Assembly: GCA_963658085.1 (NCBI GenBank)
Contig: CAVKOU010000006.1
Span: 37,208-101,207, forward strand
DNA: 64,000 nt
Origin: CAKRJP01 sp963658085
Lineage (GTDB): Bacteria; Bacillota; Clostridia; Lachnospirales; Lachnospiraceae
Reading direction: 5' to 3'
The notes under the pieces are model-generated. The model ran no database searches, had not been told where the DNA came from, and saw only the letters and a program-made list of their open reading frames with translations. This document shows positions 41,589 through 50,560 of this stretch, piece after piece. How positions within the stretch are numbered: position 1 is the first letter of the stretch; every line of letters starts with the position of its first letter. The position numbers and the translations under genes are program-made.

Positions 41589-42887
41589 ATGGCATCATCG
41601 GTAAATGACAGAGAATTGATCTTGGAGATCCTGCTTATGATCACAAGGGATGGGGAGTATAGCCACATTGCCTTGAGACAGGTGTTGGATCAATATCAAT
41701 ATTTGGATAAAAAAGAGAGAGCCTTTATCACTCGGGTGGTAAATGGAACCCTGGAGCGCATGATAGAGATTGATTATATTTTAAATCAATTTTCTAAAGT
41801 GAAAGTAAATAAAATGAAGCCGGTGATCCGTACCATTATGAGAAGCAGCGTTTACCAGATCAAATACATGGATGCCATTCCGGATGCGGCAGTGTGCAAC
41901 GAGGCGGTAAAACTCGCAGGAAAACGCGGCTTTGGACAACTAAAGGGCTTTGTAAATGGTGTTCTTAGAAATATCAGTAGGAACCTGGATACTGTCAAAT
42001 ATCCGGAGGAGGAACTTGCCTGCTTATCTATAAAATATTCCCTTCCGATGTGGATTCTAGAGCAGTGGATCGGGGATTATGGTAAAGAAAAGGCAAAGCG
42101 AATGGCAGAGGCATCTCTAAAAACGCCTGCTTTGGCGGTGCGGTTTGATGAAGAGAAAATAGCAAAAAAAGACTTGATGGAGATTCTTGAAAAAGAAAAT
42201 GTGAAGGTCCGGGAAGTGCCTGGCATTCCTTGCGCGCTGTATTTATCCGGCTACGACAGACTTTCGGCTTTGGATAGCTTCCGGAAAGGCTATTATCAGA
42301 TTCAGGATATAAGTTCTATGCAGGTGGCATTTGCAGCTGATCCGAAAGAGGGAGATGTTTGTATTGATGTATGCGCGGCTCCCGGAGGAAAAGCAATTCA
42401 CGTGGCAGAGCTTTTAAAGGGAAGTGGCCACGTGGAAGCCAGGGATCTGACGGATTATAAAGTGGACCTTATCTGGGAAAATATAGAAAGAAGCGGCCTT
42501 AAAAATATCGAGGCAAAATGTCAGGATGCTACGGTTTTGAGTCCCGATTCTGTGGAGACGGCAGATCTTGTAATCGCGGATCTTCCCTGCTCGGGACTGG
42601 GGGTTCTTGCCAGAAAAGTGGATTTGAAATATAAGACGACTTTAGAAGGGCAGGGAGAATTAGAGAAGCTTCAAAGGCAGATTTTATCCACCGTAAGATC
42701 CTATGTAAAACCTGAAGGAACTTTTGTTTACAGTACTTGTACCGTAAATAAAAAAGAAAATACGGAAAATGCCCATTGGTTTGAAAGGGAATATCCGGAA
42801 TTTCGTCTGGAATACGAGGAACAGAGACTGCAGGGGATTCATGAGGGAGATGGCTTTTATATCGCCAGATTCCGGAGGGAAGGCTAG
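41589..42887 (+). CDS. rsmB: 16S rRNA m5C967 methyltransferase
   Basis: 432 residues. The N-terminal NusB-like RNA-binding domain (about 1-140) is followed by the SAM-dependent methyltransferase domain with CIDVCAAPGGKAIHVAEL, the ADLPCSGLGVLARK motif IV Pro-Cys, and the catalytic Cys in VYSTCTVNKKENTEN. It is in an operon with rlmN. Confidence 0.94.
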   Translation: MASSVNDRELILEILLMITRDGEYSHIALRQVLDQYQYLDKKERAFITRVVNGTLERMIEIDYILNQFSKVKVNKMKPVIRTIMRSSVYQIKYMDAIPDAAVCNEAVKLAGKRGFGQLKGFVNGVLRNISRNLDTVKYPEEELACLSIKYSLPMWILEQWIGDYGKEKAKRMAEASLKTPALAVRFDEEKIAKKDLMEILEKENVKVREVPGIPCALYLSGYDRLSALDSFRKGYYQIQDISSMQVAFAADPKEGDVCIDVCAAPGGKAIHVAELLKGSGHVEARDLTDYKVDLIWENIERSGLKNIEAKCQDATVLSPDSVETADLVIADLPCSGLGVLARKVDLKYKTTLEGQGELEKLQRQILSTVRSYVKPEGTFVYSTCTVNKKENTENAHWFEREYPEFRLEYEEQRLQGIHEGDGFYIARFRREG

Positions 42888-42896
42888 CACATATAT

Positions 42897-43934
42897 ATGA
42901 GTAAAATAGATATAACCTCGTTTAATTACGAAGAATTAATAGAAGAAATGAAGAGCCTTGGGGAGAAACCTTTTCGTGGAAAGCAGATCTATGAATGGCT
43001 CCATGTGAAGTTGGCGGAGCATTTTGATGAAATGACAAACCTTCCGAAAAAACTTCGGGAGAATCTAGAAGAGAATTATGAAATCGCTACAGTTCGGATG
43101 ATAGATCATCAGGTCTCTAAGGTGGATCCAACGGAGAAATTCCTTTTTGAGCTGGAAGATGGAAATATGATAGAGAGTGTTCTTATGAAATATAATTACG
43201 GGAATTCCGTTTGTATTTCTTCCCAGGCAGGATGCCGCATGGGCTGCAGATTTTGTGCATCTACCATCGGCGGACTGGAGCGAAGCCTCAGACCATCGGA
43301 GATGTTAAGACAGATTTATCAGATTCAGAAAATGACCGGAGAGAGGGTATCAAATGTAGTGGTCATGGGAACAGGAGAGCCGCTAGATAATTACGATAAT
43401 TTTCTGAAATTCATACATATGTTAAGCGATGAACATGGCCTTAATATCAGCCAGAGAAACATTACGGCATCCACCTGTGGAATCGTTCCGAACATACGAA
43501 GACTGGCAGAGGAGGGACTTCAGATTACTCTGGCACTTTCCCTTCACGGATCCAGTCAAAAGAAGCGCGAGAAGCTCATGCCTGTGGCACTTAAATACAA
43601 TCTGGATGAGGTATTAGAAGCCTGTGATTATTATTTTGAAAAAACCGGAAGAAGAATCACTTTCGAGTATAGTATGGTAGCAGGAGTTAATGACGCAGAG
43701 GAAGATGTGGCGGAACTTGCAGCAATTTTAAAACATAGAAATTGCCATTTGAACTTGATTCCGGTGAACCCTATTAAGGAGAGGGACTACCAAAGGCCTG
43801 ATGGCAAAAAAGCCCTCGAATTCAAAAATAAACTTGAAAAAAAAGGAATAAATGTTACTATAAGAAGGGAAAGAGGCTCTGATATCGATGGGGCCTGTGG
43901 ACAATTGAGAAGACGGCATACGTCGTCTGAATAA
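42897..43934 (+). CDS. rlmN: 23S rRNA (adenine-C2)-methyltransferase, radical SAM
   Basis: 345 residues; methylates A2503 of 23S rRNA and A37 of tRNA. The radical-SAM cluster motif is CRMGCRFCAST, with GTGEPLDNYDN, SLHGSSQKKREKLMP, and the C-terminal Cys loop GSDIDGACGQL that supplies the methyl-carrying Cys. It starts 9 bases after rsmB. Confidence 0.95.
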   Translation: MSKIDITSFNYEELIEEMKSLGEKPFRGKQIYEWLHVKLAEHFDEMTNLPKKLRENLEENYEIATVRMIDHQVSKVDPTEKFLFELEDGNMIESVLMKYNYGNSVCISSQAGCRMGCRFCASTIGGLERSLRPSEMLRQIYQIQKMTGERVSNVVVMGTGEPLDNYDNFLKFIHMLSDEHGLNISQRNITASTCGIVPNIRRLAEEGLQITLALSLHGSSQKKREKLMPVALKYNLDEVLEACDYYFEKTGRRITFEYSMVAGVNDAEEDVAELAAILKHRNCHLNLIPVNPIKERDYQRPDGKKALEFKNKLEKKGINVTIRRERGSDIDGACGQLRRRHTSSE

Positions 43935-43947
43935 AGGAGAACACTAG

Positions 43948-44691
43948 ATGAAGTTTTATGCAATGACCGATGTTGGTAGAAAAAGAGAGGTCAATCAGGA
44001 CTATGTTTTTGTGACGGATGAGTCAGTGGGCCCCTTTAAGAACCTTCTTGTAGTTGCCGATGGAATGGGCGGACACAAGGCAGGAGATTTTGCTTCGAAA
44101 TATACCGTAGATGTATTAAGAGAAGAAATTGCAAATACTACTTATAAAGAACCTGAGGAAATTCTCAGACATGCAGTGACGATTGCAAATAATAAATTGA
44201 TCGATGTGGCAGCTACCGATGTGAAACTTGAAGGCATGGGGACGACCCTGGTGGCGGCTACCATCGTGGATAAGACCTTATATTTTGCCAATGTAGGGGA
44301 CAGTAGGCTGTATCTGATTAATGATAAGATCAGACAGATGTCCAAGGACCATTCTCTGGTAGAAGAGATGGTAAGACTTGGAGGTATTAAGGCTGAAGAA
44401 GCGAGAAACCACCCGGATAAGAATATCATTACCCGGGCTATTGGTGTGAAAAAAGATGTAGAAGCAGATATTTATGAATATCGTTTGAAGAAAAATGATG
44501 TAATACTCATGTGTACAGATGGTCTCAGCAACATGGTTGAGAACGAGGATATTTTTGATATTGTTAAGGGGTCAAGGGATGTCATCGAGGCTGTGCAGAT
44601 GTTGATCGAGAAGGCAAATAGCAACGGAGGTCGCGATAACATAGGGGTGATTGTGGCACAGCCGTTGGCAGATGAGGTGAGTGTATGGTAA
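43948..44691 (+). CDS. Stp1/PrpC-type PP2C protein phosphatase
   Basis: A 247-residue metal-dependent Ser/Thr phosphatase. Motifs: REVNQDYVF, VVADGMGGHKAGDFAS, GMGTTLVAA, ANVGDSRLYLI, DHSLVEEMVRLG, MCTDGLSNMV and GGRDNIGVIVA. It removes phosphates placed by the PASTA kinase that overlaps it by 7 bases. Confidence 0.95.
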   Translation: MKFYAMTDVGRKREVNQDYVFVTDESVGPFKNLLVVADGMGGHKAGDFASKYTVDVLREEIANTTYKEPEEILRHAVTIANNKLIDVAATDVKLEGMGTTLVAATIVDKTLYFANVGDSRLYLINDKIRQMSKDHSLVEEMVRLGGIKAEEARNHPDKNIITRAIGVKKDVEADIYEYRLKKNDVILMCTDGLSNMVENEDIFDIVKGSRDVIEAVQMLIEKANSNGGRDNIGVIVAQPLADEVSVW

Positions 44692-46844
44692 AAGACGGAA
44701 TTGTACTGGGGAAGCGGTACAGCATTCTGAGTAAGATCGGCACCGGTGGCATGGCAGATGTCTATAAGGGTAAGGACACTATGCTGAACCGTTATGTGGC
44801 GGTTAAAGTTTTGAAGAAGGAATATAAGGAGAATGAGGCTTTTGTTAAGAAGTTTCACTCAGAAGCACAGGCAGCCGCAGGGCTGATGAATCCTAATATT
44901 GTAAATGTATATGATGTAGGAACTGACAGAGGTCTGCATTATATGGTTATGGAGTTGGTGGAAGGCATCACCCTAAAGGAATATATAGAGAAAAAGGGGC
45001 GCATTGCACCAAGAGAACTTATTAGTATTGCCATCCAGATGTGTGGAGGAATCAGTGCCGCTCATCAGGCCGGATTGATTCATAGAGATATCAAACCGCA
45101 GAATATTATGATTTCCAGAGATGGAAAGGTGAAGGTTACAGATTTTGGTATCGCCAAGGCAGTTACTTCCAATACAGTAACTACCAATGCCATGGGATCG
45201 GTACATTACTCTTCTCCGGAGCAGGTGCGAGGTGGATTTAGTGATCAAAAGAGTGATATTTATTCCATAGGTATTACGTTGTACGAGATGGCTACCGGAA
45301 GAATTCCGTTTGATGGAGACTCTACTGTGGCGATTGCAATGAAACATTTAAAAGAAGAGATCACGCCTCCGTCTGAGTATAATTCAGATATTCCTTATAG
45401 CTTAGAACAGATTATTTTAAAATGTACCCAGAAGAATGCAGAGCGTAGATATAGTAATGTAGAAGCTCTTATTAAGGATCTAAAACACAGTATGGTGGAT
45501 CCTGACGGAGATTTTGTAGATATTCCGCCTCTTAATAATGCAGATACTGTTATAATTACGGACGATGAATTAGATGATATCCGTCATTCTTATGATGATG
45601 ACGATGAGTATGACGATGATGAGTACGAAGATGACGAGTACGACGATGATGAGTACGACGATGATGAGTACGACGATGATGAGTACGATGACGATGAGTA
45701 TGACGACGAAGATGACGAGGATGATTTTGAGGAATTCAAAAGACGGAGGCGTGGTCGTGAGGAAGAAGTTAATCCTCGTATGGGAAAACTAACTAAGATC
45801 CTCGCTATAGTGGCTGCCGTGATCATTCTTGCAATTGTAGGATTTGCTGTGGCTAGGGCGGCAGGTATCTTTAAGTCGGGTTCTTCGTTAAATATTAGCA
45901 GCAGCAGTTCCAAGGAAACGGTGAAAGTTCCTGATGTTACCGGCATGACAGAGGAGGAAGCAAAGACAACCTTGAATTCGCAGAATTTAGGATTTGAGGT
46001 TACTTCCAGAGAAGAGTCAGAAGAGTATGAGGAGGGCTTAGTGAGCTCTCAGACACCGGCATCCGGTCAGAAAGTAAGCAAGAATACCAAGGTTACAGTT
46101 GTGGTTAGTTCTGGATTAGTGGGACAGAGTATCACCATTCCGGATGTTACGGGTATGACAGAGGATGAAGCACTTAAGGCTTTAAACGATGCAGGCTTCA
46201 AGAATGTAACATCTTCTTATTCTTATAGCGACTCCGTAGGGGAGGGAAATGTTATTTCTACAACTCCTTCAGCTAATACTAATGGAAGTAAAGATACAAA
46301 GATCACAATGACTGTCAGCAAGGGTGCAGAGAAACAGACGGTTCCGGATGTTACAGGACAGACAGAATCAGATGCACAAAATTCATTGGCTTCTGTAGGA
46401 CTTACAGGATCTGTGACTTATGAATATAGCAGTTCCGTAGCTCAGGGAAAGGTTATTTCGCAGAGCCTGGCAGCTGGTAAGAAAGTGGCAGCCGGAACTA
46501 CCGTAGGTTTGGTTGTAAGTCAGGGACAGGAACCACCGGAGAAGGTTACAGTGCCTCCAATCACGGGTTCTACTTTGGATAATGCAAGACAGCTTATTAA
46601 GAGTACAGGTCTGACGGTAGGAAGCATTACCTATCAGTACAGCAATGATGTCTCTTCCGGTTGCGTCATAAGCTGCGATCCGGGAGATGGATCTAGTGTG
46701 GATGATGGGTCTACTGTAAATCTTGTAATCAGTCAGGGTCCAGAGACCTATGATTTGGATCCGACAAAGGAGAACGGCGGCAACAGTACTACAGACAGTT
46801 CAACTGATGAATCCACGGATTCAAGTTCCACTACTACACAATAG
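44685..46844 (+). CDS. PASTA-domain Ser/Thr protein kinase (PrkC/PknB type)
   Basis: A 719-residue membrane kinase that senses muropeptides or lipid II. The kinase domain (about 1-270) has IGTGGMADVYKG, AVKVLK, HRDIKPQNIM and DFGIAKA. The juxtamembrane region (about 300-347) is a run of Asp/Glu/Tyr units of type DDDEY, followed by a basic patch FKRRRRGR. One membrane helix lies at about 370-390, then four PASTA domains (each starting V-PDVTG-like) and a Ser/Thr-rich tail. It overlaps the phosphatase start and is followed by rsgA. Confidence 0.95.
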   Translation: MVKDGIVLGKRYSILSKIGTGGMADVYKGKDTMLNRYVAVKVLKKEYKENEAFVKKFHSEAQAAAGLMNPNIVNVYDVGTDRGLHYMVMELVEGITLKEYIEKKGRIAPRELISIAIQMCGGISAAHQAGLIHRDIKPQNIMISRDGKVKVTDFGIAKAVTSNTVTTNAMGSVHYSSPEQVRGGFSDQKSDIYSIGITLYEMATGRIPFDGDSTVAIAMKHLKEEITPPSEYNSDIPYSLEQIILKCTQKNAERRYSNVEALIKDLKHSMVDPDGDFVDIPPLNNADTVIITDDELDDIRHSYDDDDEYDDDEYEDDEYDDDEYDDDEYDDDEYDDDEYDDEDDEDDFEEFKRRRRGREEEVNPRMGKLTKILAIVAAVIILAIVGFAVARAAGIFKSGSSLNISSSSSKETVKVPDVTGMTEEEAKTTLNSQNLGFEVTSREESEEYEEGLVSSQTPASGQKVSKNTKVTVVVSSGLVGQSITIPDVTGMTEDEALKALNDAGFKNVTSSYSYSDSVGEGNVISTTPSANTNGSKDTKITMTVSKGAEKQTVPDVTGQTESDAQNSLASVGLTGSVTYEYSSSVAQGKVISQSLAAGKKVAAGTTVGLVVSQGQEPPEKVTVPPITGSTLDNARQLIKSTGLTVGSITYQYSNDVSSGCVISCDPGDGSSVDDGSTVNLVISQGPETYDLDPTKENGGNSTTDSSTDESTDSSSTTTQ

Positions 46845-46851
46845 GTGTTAT

Positions 46852-47730
46852 ATGCAGGGAAAAATAATAAAAGGTATCGCCGGATTCTACTACGTTCACG
46901 TAGTAGAATCCGGTGTTTATGAATGTAAAGCAAAAGGCGTATTTCGAAAAAATAAGATCAAACCTCTGGTGGGGGATGATGTCGTTATTGAAATTTTAGA
47001 CGAAGAGGAAAAAACAGGAAATATCACGGAGATTCTCCCGAGAAAGAATAGTTTGATCCGGCCGGCGGTGGCAAATATTGATCAGGCATTGGTGGTATTT
47101 GCTGTGGCAAAGCCAGAGCCTCATTACAATCTTTTGGACCGATTTTTGGTCATGATGGAGGCAGAAGATCTTCCGGTGGTATTATGTTTTAATAAATCGG
47201 ACTTGGTAGATGAGGCTAGGATCAAAGAACTTCGAGAGATTTATGAACCGACGGGATACAAGCTTTTATTTGCCAGTGCTAAGGCAGAAGAAAATATTTG
47301 TAAGATAAAAGAAGTTCTTAAAGGGAAGACAACAGCCATTGCAGGTCCTTCCGGTGTTGGGAAGTCTTCCATCATTAATCTCTTGCAACCGAAAGCTAAT
47401 ATGGAAACCGGTGGTATCAGCCGCAAAATTGAGCGAGGAAAACATACCACCAGGCATTCAGAACTATTTCCGGTAGATGAGGATTCCTATATTATGGATA
47501 CTCCGGGATTTAGTTCTTTGAATGTATATGATTTTGAAAAAGAAGAACTAAAATATTATTTTCCGGAATTTGATCCCTTTGAGGGGCAGTGTAAATTTAA
47601 CGGCTGCGATCATGTCCATGAACCGGATTGCGCGGTAAAGACGGCTGTCGCAGAGGGAAGGATCCATAAGATCCGTTATAAAGACTATTTGGAAATATAT
47701 GAGGAATTAAAGAATAGACGGAGGTATTAA
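46852..47730 (+). CDS. rsgA: small ribosomal subunit maturation GTPase RsgA
   Basis: A 292-residue circularly permuted GTPase acting in 30S assembly. The OB domain comes first (GKIIKGIAGFYYVHV), then G4 FNKSDLVD, G1 GPSGVGKSSIINLL, G3 DTPGF, and the C-terminal zinc motif CKFNGCDHVHEPDC. I chose ATG 46852, 7 bases past the kinase stop; a longer in-frame reading runs back into the kinase gene and is not credible. Confidence 0.95.
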   Translation: MQGKIIKGIAGFYYVHVVESGVYECKAKGVFRKNKIKPLVGDDVVIEILDEEEKTGNITEILPRKNSLIRPAVANIDQALVVFAVAKPEPHYNLLDRFLVMMEAEDLPVVLCFNKSDLVDEARIKELREIYEPTGYKLLFASAKAEENICKIKEVLKGKTTAIAGPSGVGKSSIINLLQPKANMETGGISRKIERGKHTTRHSELFPVDEDSYIMDTPGFSSLNVYDFEKEELKYYFPEFDPFEGQCKFNGCDHVHEPDCAVKTAVAEGRIHKIRYKDYLEIYEELKNRRRY

Positions 47731-47732
47731 GA

Positions 47733-48395
47733 ATGAAGTGCATATTGGCACCATCGATTCTTTCAGCAGATTTTAAAAATCTCGGACAGGAAATAAAAAA
47801 AACAGAAGATAATGGAGCTGAATTTTTACATTTTGATGTTATGGACGGATTATTTGTTCCAAGTATTTCATTTGGAATGCCAGTGTTAGCATCTATTCGC
47901 AGTGCTACCCACCAGGTGATCGATGCACATTTGATGATCCGGGAGCCGATCCGTTACATTGAAACTTTTAAAGAGGCAGGAGCAGATTATGTAACTGTAC
48001 ACTTGGAAGCCTGTGACGATGTGGAAAAAACTCTCCAAAAGATCAGAGAGTGTGGAATGAAGGTGGGACTTTCTATCTGTCCGGAGACTAAGGTCAGTGA
48101 TCTGATTCCCTATGTAGAAATGGTGGATTTGATCCTTATTATGGGTGTGCATCCGGGATTTGGCGGGCAGAAACTAATCCCTGAAACCTTCGATCGTTTA
48201 AGAGAAGTAAGAGCAATCTTAAAGGAAAGAAATTTGGAAGTAGATGTGCAGGTAGACGGAGGTATCCATCTGGGAAATGTCAAGGATATCATAGATGCAG
48301 GCGCCAATGTCATTGTGGCAGGATCTGCTGTATTTAAAGGGGATGTAGAAGAAAATACCCAAAAATTCATGGAGATTTTAAAAGACTATGAGTAA
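47733..48395 (+). CDS. rpe: ribulose-phosphate 3-epimerase
   Basis: A 220-residue TIM-barrel enzyme of the pentose phosphate pathway. Motifs: LAPSILSADFKNLG, HFDVMDGLFVPSISFG (metal His/Asp), VHPGFGGQ, VDGGIHLGNV and GSAVF. It begins 2 bases after rsgA and overlaps thiN by 8. Confidence 0.95.
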   Translation: MKCILAPSILSADFKNLGQEIKKTEDNGAEFLHFDVMDGLFVPSISFGMPVLASIRSATHQVIDAHLMIREPIRYIETFKEAGADYVTVHLEACDDVEKTLQKIRECGMKVGLSICPETKVSDLIPYVEMVDLILIMGVHPGFGGQKLIPETFDRLREVRAILKERNLEVDVQVDGGIHLGNVKDIIDAGANVIVAGSAVFKGDVEENTQKFMEILKDYE

Positions 48396-49047
48396 GAGAA
48401 TGATTATCGTCAGTGGTGGAAAGATTGAGGATGATTTTGCCCGTTCTGTGATCGAGAGTGAAGAGAAGGATTGTATAATTGCCGTGGACCGAGGGATGGA
48501 TTTTTGCTATCGCCAAAAATTGGTGCCGGATTATATTGTAGGAGATTTCGATAGCGCCGATGAAGAGGTGGCAGATTATTTCCGAAATGAGGCTCACGTG
48601 CCAATAAGAGAATATAGTCCGGTGAAGGATTCCACAGATACAGAGATTGCGATACGTCTTGCTATGACACTGGGATGCAAGGAACTTGTCATCTTAGGAG
48701 CAACCGGGGGACGCATCGATCATCTATGGGCGAATATCCAGTGCCTGAATATCCCTTTTAAGGCAGGTGTAGACGTTTGTATTTTGGACAGTCAGAATCA
48801 GATACGTCTGATCGGAGAAGAGACACATTTGTATAAGAGGAATGCATATGGACCATATTTTTCACTGTTCCCATTAGGTGGGGATGTTTATGGAGTAACT
48901 GTTACCGGGGCGAAATATCCACTGCATGGACATACATTGACATCCAGAGACAGCCTCTGTGTAAGCAATGAATTTGCGGAGGAGGAAGTGGTAATCACAT
49001 TTGGGTCTGGAACTGTGATACTCATGGAGACGAGAGATAAGGAATAA
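48388..49047 (+). CDS. thiN: thiamine pyrophosphokinase
   Basis: 219 residues; makes thiamine diphosphate from thiamine and ATP. Motifs: AVDRGMDFCYR, PDYIVGDFDSADEE, KDSTDTEIAIRLA and ILGATGGRIDHLWANIQ. It is the last gene of the stp-kinase-rsgA-rpe-thiN run, an order common in Firmicutes. Confidence 0.94.
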   Translation: MSKRMIIVSGGKIEDDFARSVIESEEKDCIIAVDRGMDFCYRQKLVPDYIVGDFDSADEEVADYFRNEAHVPIREYSPVKDSTDTEIAIRLAMTLGCKELVILGATGGRIDHLWANIQCLNIPFKAGVDVCILDSQNQIRLIGEETHLYKRNAYGPYFSLFPLGGDVYGVTVTGAKYPLHGHTLTSRDSLCVSNEFAEEEVVITFGSGTVILMETRDKE

Positions 49048-49094
49048 TAATCATAAAACAAGGAGATTTAATCGAAGCCCTAATATGGTAAGGA

Positions 49095-49122
49095 GAAGCG
49101 CTCATCTGGGCGCTTCTTTTTT
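49095..49122 (+). terminator. terminator after thiN
   Basis: GAAGCGC (49095-49101) pairs with GCGCTTC (49110-49116), then T6. It marks the end of the housekeeping run. Confidence 0.85.
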
Positions 49123-49159
49123 GACAAGTATTACAAAGAAAAATAGATGAAGTTTGCTT

Positions 49160-49390
49160 TTAGAATCTTATATCGTGTCTGATCAATAATCCTGCAATCA
49201 TACATACAATGAATTCTGTGACAGGAAAAGCAATCCATATTCCGTTCATGTGCAAGACATGGTTTAATAACCACATTTTATTCGAGGCAGAGAAAAGGGA
49301 AAGAATTCCTTTTGAAAACAAAAACAGCAGCATTGTTCCAACAAACATCATAACAGTTGCGATAAGTGTTCCGGTTTTGAAACTTTTCAC
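49160..49390 (-). pseudogene. MATE-family efflux pump remnant
   Basis: A 76-codon frame whose first half (TGTLIATVMMFVGTMLLFLFSKGILSLFS) resembles a mid-to-late MATE helix and whose end (GIWIAFPVTEFIVCMIAGLL) resembles the MATE C-terminal helix. The segment expected between them is missing and there is no N-terminal part, so this is a deletion remnant of a roughly 450-residue transporter. Confidence 0.6.
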
Positions 49391-49458
49391 TTAATGAATT
49401 AGAAGAAATCGCAAGCGTTTGCGGTTATGATGTAGATATTCGCTTTATACACAAATAG
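49381..49458 (+). pseudogene. C-terminal remnant resembling an XRE/HTH antitoxin-like protein
   Basis: A 25-codon open stretch without start reads NFSLNELEEIASVCGYDVDIRFIHK before a stop, in two adjoining parts. It resembles the last residues of HTH-type regulators (LEEIA...GYD-x-IRFI). It abuts the MATE remnant, indicating a recombination scar. Confidence 0.35.
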
Positions 49459-49718
49459 CATTTTTTCAAGGTTTTTTTAGGAAGGGACTAGAATTTTTCA
49501 ATTAATCAACTGGCTTTCCTATGTCCTCATTGCCTTGAGTGGTTCGGGGCTGTTGGTTGTTTGTTTCTTGTGTTCCCTTCGTTGGTATTATAGTATCATG
49601 ATATAAGGCGCATAACAACCGTTTTGTATATAATAGGAAGAAACAGAAATGGAAAAATTAAAGGATTGAAACAAGGCACAAAATAAACTATAATAAGAAA
49701 AAACAAGGAGATTATAAG
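49459..49718. other. gene-poor stretch with AT-rich sequence before the RHH-like gene
   Basis: No supported gene. A 36-codon hydrophobic frame near 49488-49607 (INWLSYVLIALSG type) lacks a usable start codon. The first AAGGCACAAAAT repeat lies at 49673-49684. Confidence 0.5.
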
Positions 49719-49945
49719 ATGGAACATAAGACAACGGACGCACAGCGGAGAGCCGTATATAAATATGATGATAAATTTGAGCGAGTAAATTGTAGATTCA
49801 AAAAAGGCACGAAAGAACGTATAACAAAGCTAGGCTATAAGAGTGTAAACGATTTCATAAAATTATCAGTTATGGAACGGCTAGAAAAAGAAGAAAATTA
49901 TTTGGAATAAGGCACAAAATATTATTGGTATACAAGGCACAAAAT
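49673..49945 (+). repeat. three direct copies of AAGGCACAAAAT flanking a small gene
   Basis: The exact 12-mer is at 49673-49684, 49909-49920 and 49934-49945: once before the RHH-like gene and twice between it and the next small gene. The positions suit operator or iteron-like binding sites. Confidence 0.85.
49719..49910 (+). CDS. small ribbon-helix-helix-like protein
   Basis: 63 residues, very basic: TTDAQRRAVYKYDDKFERVNCRFKKG is followed by a helix pair, RITKLGYKSVNDFIKLSVMERLEK. This matches the short RHH (CopG/Arc-like) proteins often carried on mobile elements, where a beta strand and two helices bind DNA as dimers. It has AAGGAG 7 bases before ATG and looks intact, unlike its neighbours. 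Three 12-bp repeats around it may be its sites. Confidence 0.65.
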   Translation: MEHKTTDAQRRAVYKYDDKFERVNCRFKKGTKERITKLGYKSVNDFIKLSVMERLEKEENYLE

Positions 49946-49983
49946 GTTGTTACAAACATGTCGAGAAAAAGGAGGTTTTGACA

Positions 49984-50181
49984 ATGGACGAGAACGAAAG
50001 AAAGGAAATTAAAGGAATGACGATTGAAGAACAAAAACAAATAGCACTTGAAAAATATGTATCATTGCAAAGAATAAAAAAATATGGTGATGATGAATTG
50101 AAATATCAAGAAAAAGTGTGCGTAAAGGAATTAAATGCTTTAGGACTTAGCGTTGAAGATTTAACACTGGAAAAGAATTGA
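49984..50181 (+). CDS. small acidic/helical protein of unknown function
   Basis: 65 residues, helical and charged: MDENERKEIKGMTIEEQKQIA, then a Lys/Glu-rich stretch and a conserved-looking end LNALGLSVEDLTLEKN. AAAAAGGAGG stands 8 bases before ATG. A strong terminator follows immediately. I do not recognise the family. Context is the decayed integrative element. Confidence 0.65.
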   Translation: MDENERKEIKGMTIEEQKQIALEKYVSLQRIKKYGDDELKYQEKVCVKELNALGLSVEDLTLEKN

Positions 50182-50196
50182 ATATTGAACTTGTGG

Positions 50197-50220
50197 AGCG
50201 GTCAACTTGACCGCTTTTTT
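50197..50220 (+). terminator. terminator after the small helical gene
   Basis: AGCGGTC (50197-50203) pairs with GACCGCT (50209-50215), then T5-6. Confidence 0.88.
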
Positions 50221-50331
50221 GCGTCCAGATTACTATTTTTACGGTTTGTGGCATGTGTTATATAACAATGTTCCAAGGCTCTTTTGATGAGTTTATATGG
50301 CTTTTTAAAGGGCTTTGTAGGGGATAGATAA

Positions 50332-50448
50332 ATATATAATGTTAGGGTTTTTGGCAATGCTGCGGAGTACGTGTTATACAACGGAAAAAGGAAGATGATT
50401 AAACGAAAAGCATTAGAAAAGTATCTTGAAAATTCCAAGGAAATATAA
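50332..50448 (+). pseudogene. Tn916-type excisionase (Xis) remnant
   Basis: A 38-codon open frame without start, ending AEYVLYNGKRKMIKRKALEKYL before its stop. This matches the C-terminus of small excisionases of Tn916-like elements (EFVLWNG-x-KRLIKRKKFE type). It lies about 110 bases before the integrase remnant, in the usual xis-int order. Confidence 0.65.
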
Positions 50449-50496
50449 TGAAAAAAGTTAGGGAAAATGACAAAACGTGATAAAACGTGGAAAACA

Positions 50497-50533
50497 AAAG
50501 CCCTATGTGATAATATAAATTGCATAGGGCTTT
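50497..50533. terminator. hairpin between xis and int remnants
   Basis: AAAGCCCTATG (50497-50507) pairs perfectly with CATAGGGCTTT (50523-50533). Only a short T-run. Confidence 0.6.
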
Positions 50534-50560
50534 CCCTTTGGAAGAAAGGAGACGAACTTA

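Noticed and set aside
45590..45946. Minus-strand ORF of Ser/Tyr repeats
   Set aside because: It is the antisense reading of the Asp/Glu/Tyr run of the PASTA kinase and has no start context.
46750..46851. Extended N-terminus of the RsgA gene
   Set aside because: It lies within the kinase coding sequence in another frame; ATG 46852 matches family length and position.
49488..49607. Hydrophobic short reading frame resembling a small membrane toxin
   Set aside because: No usable start codon after the purine-rich stretch, and it matches no family I recognise.
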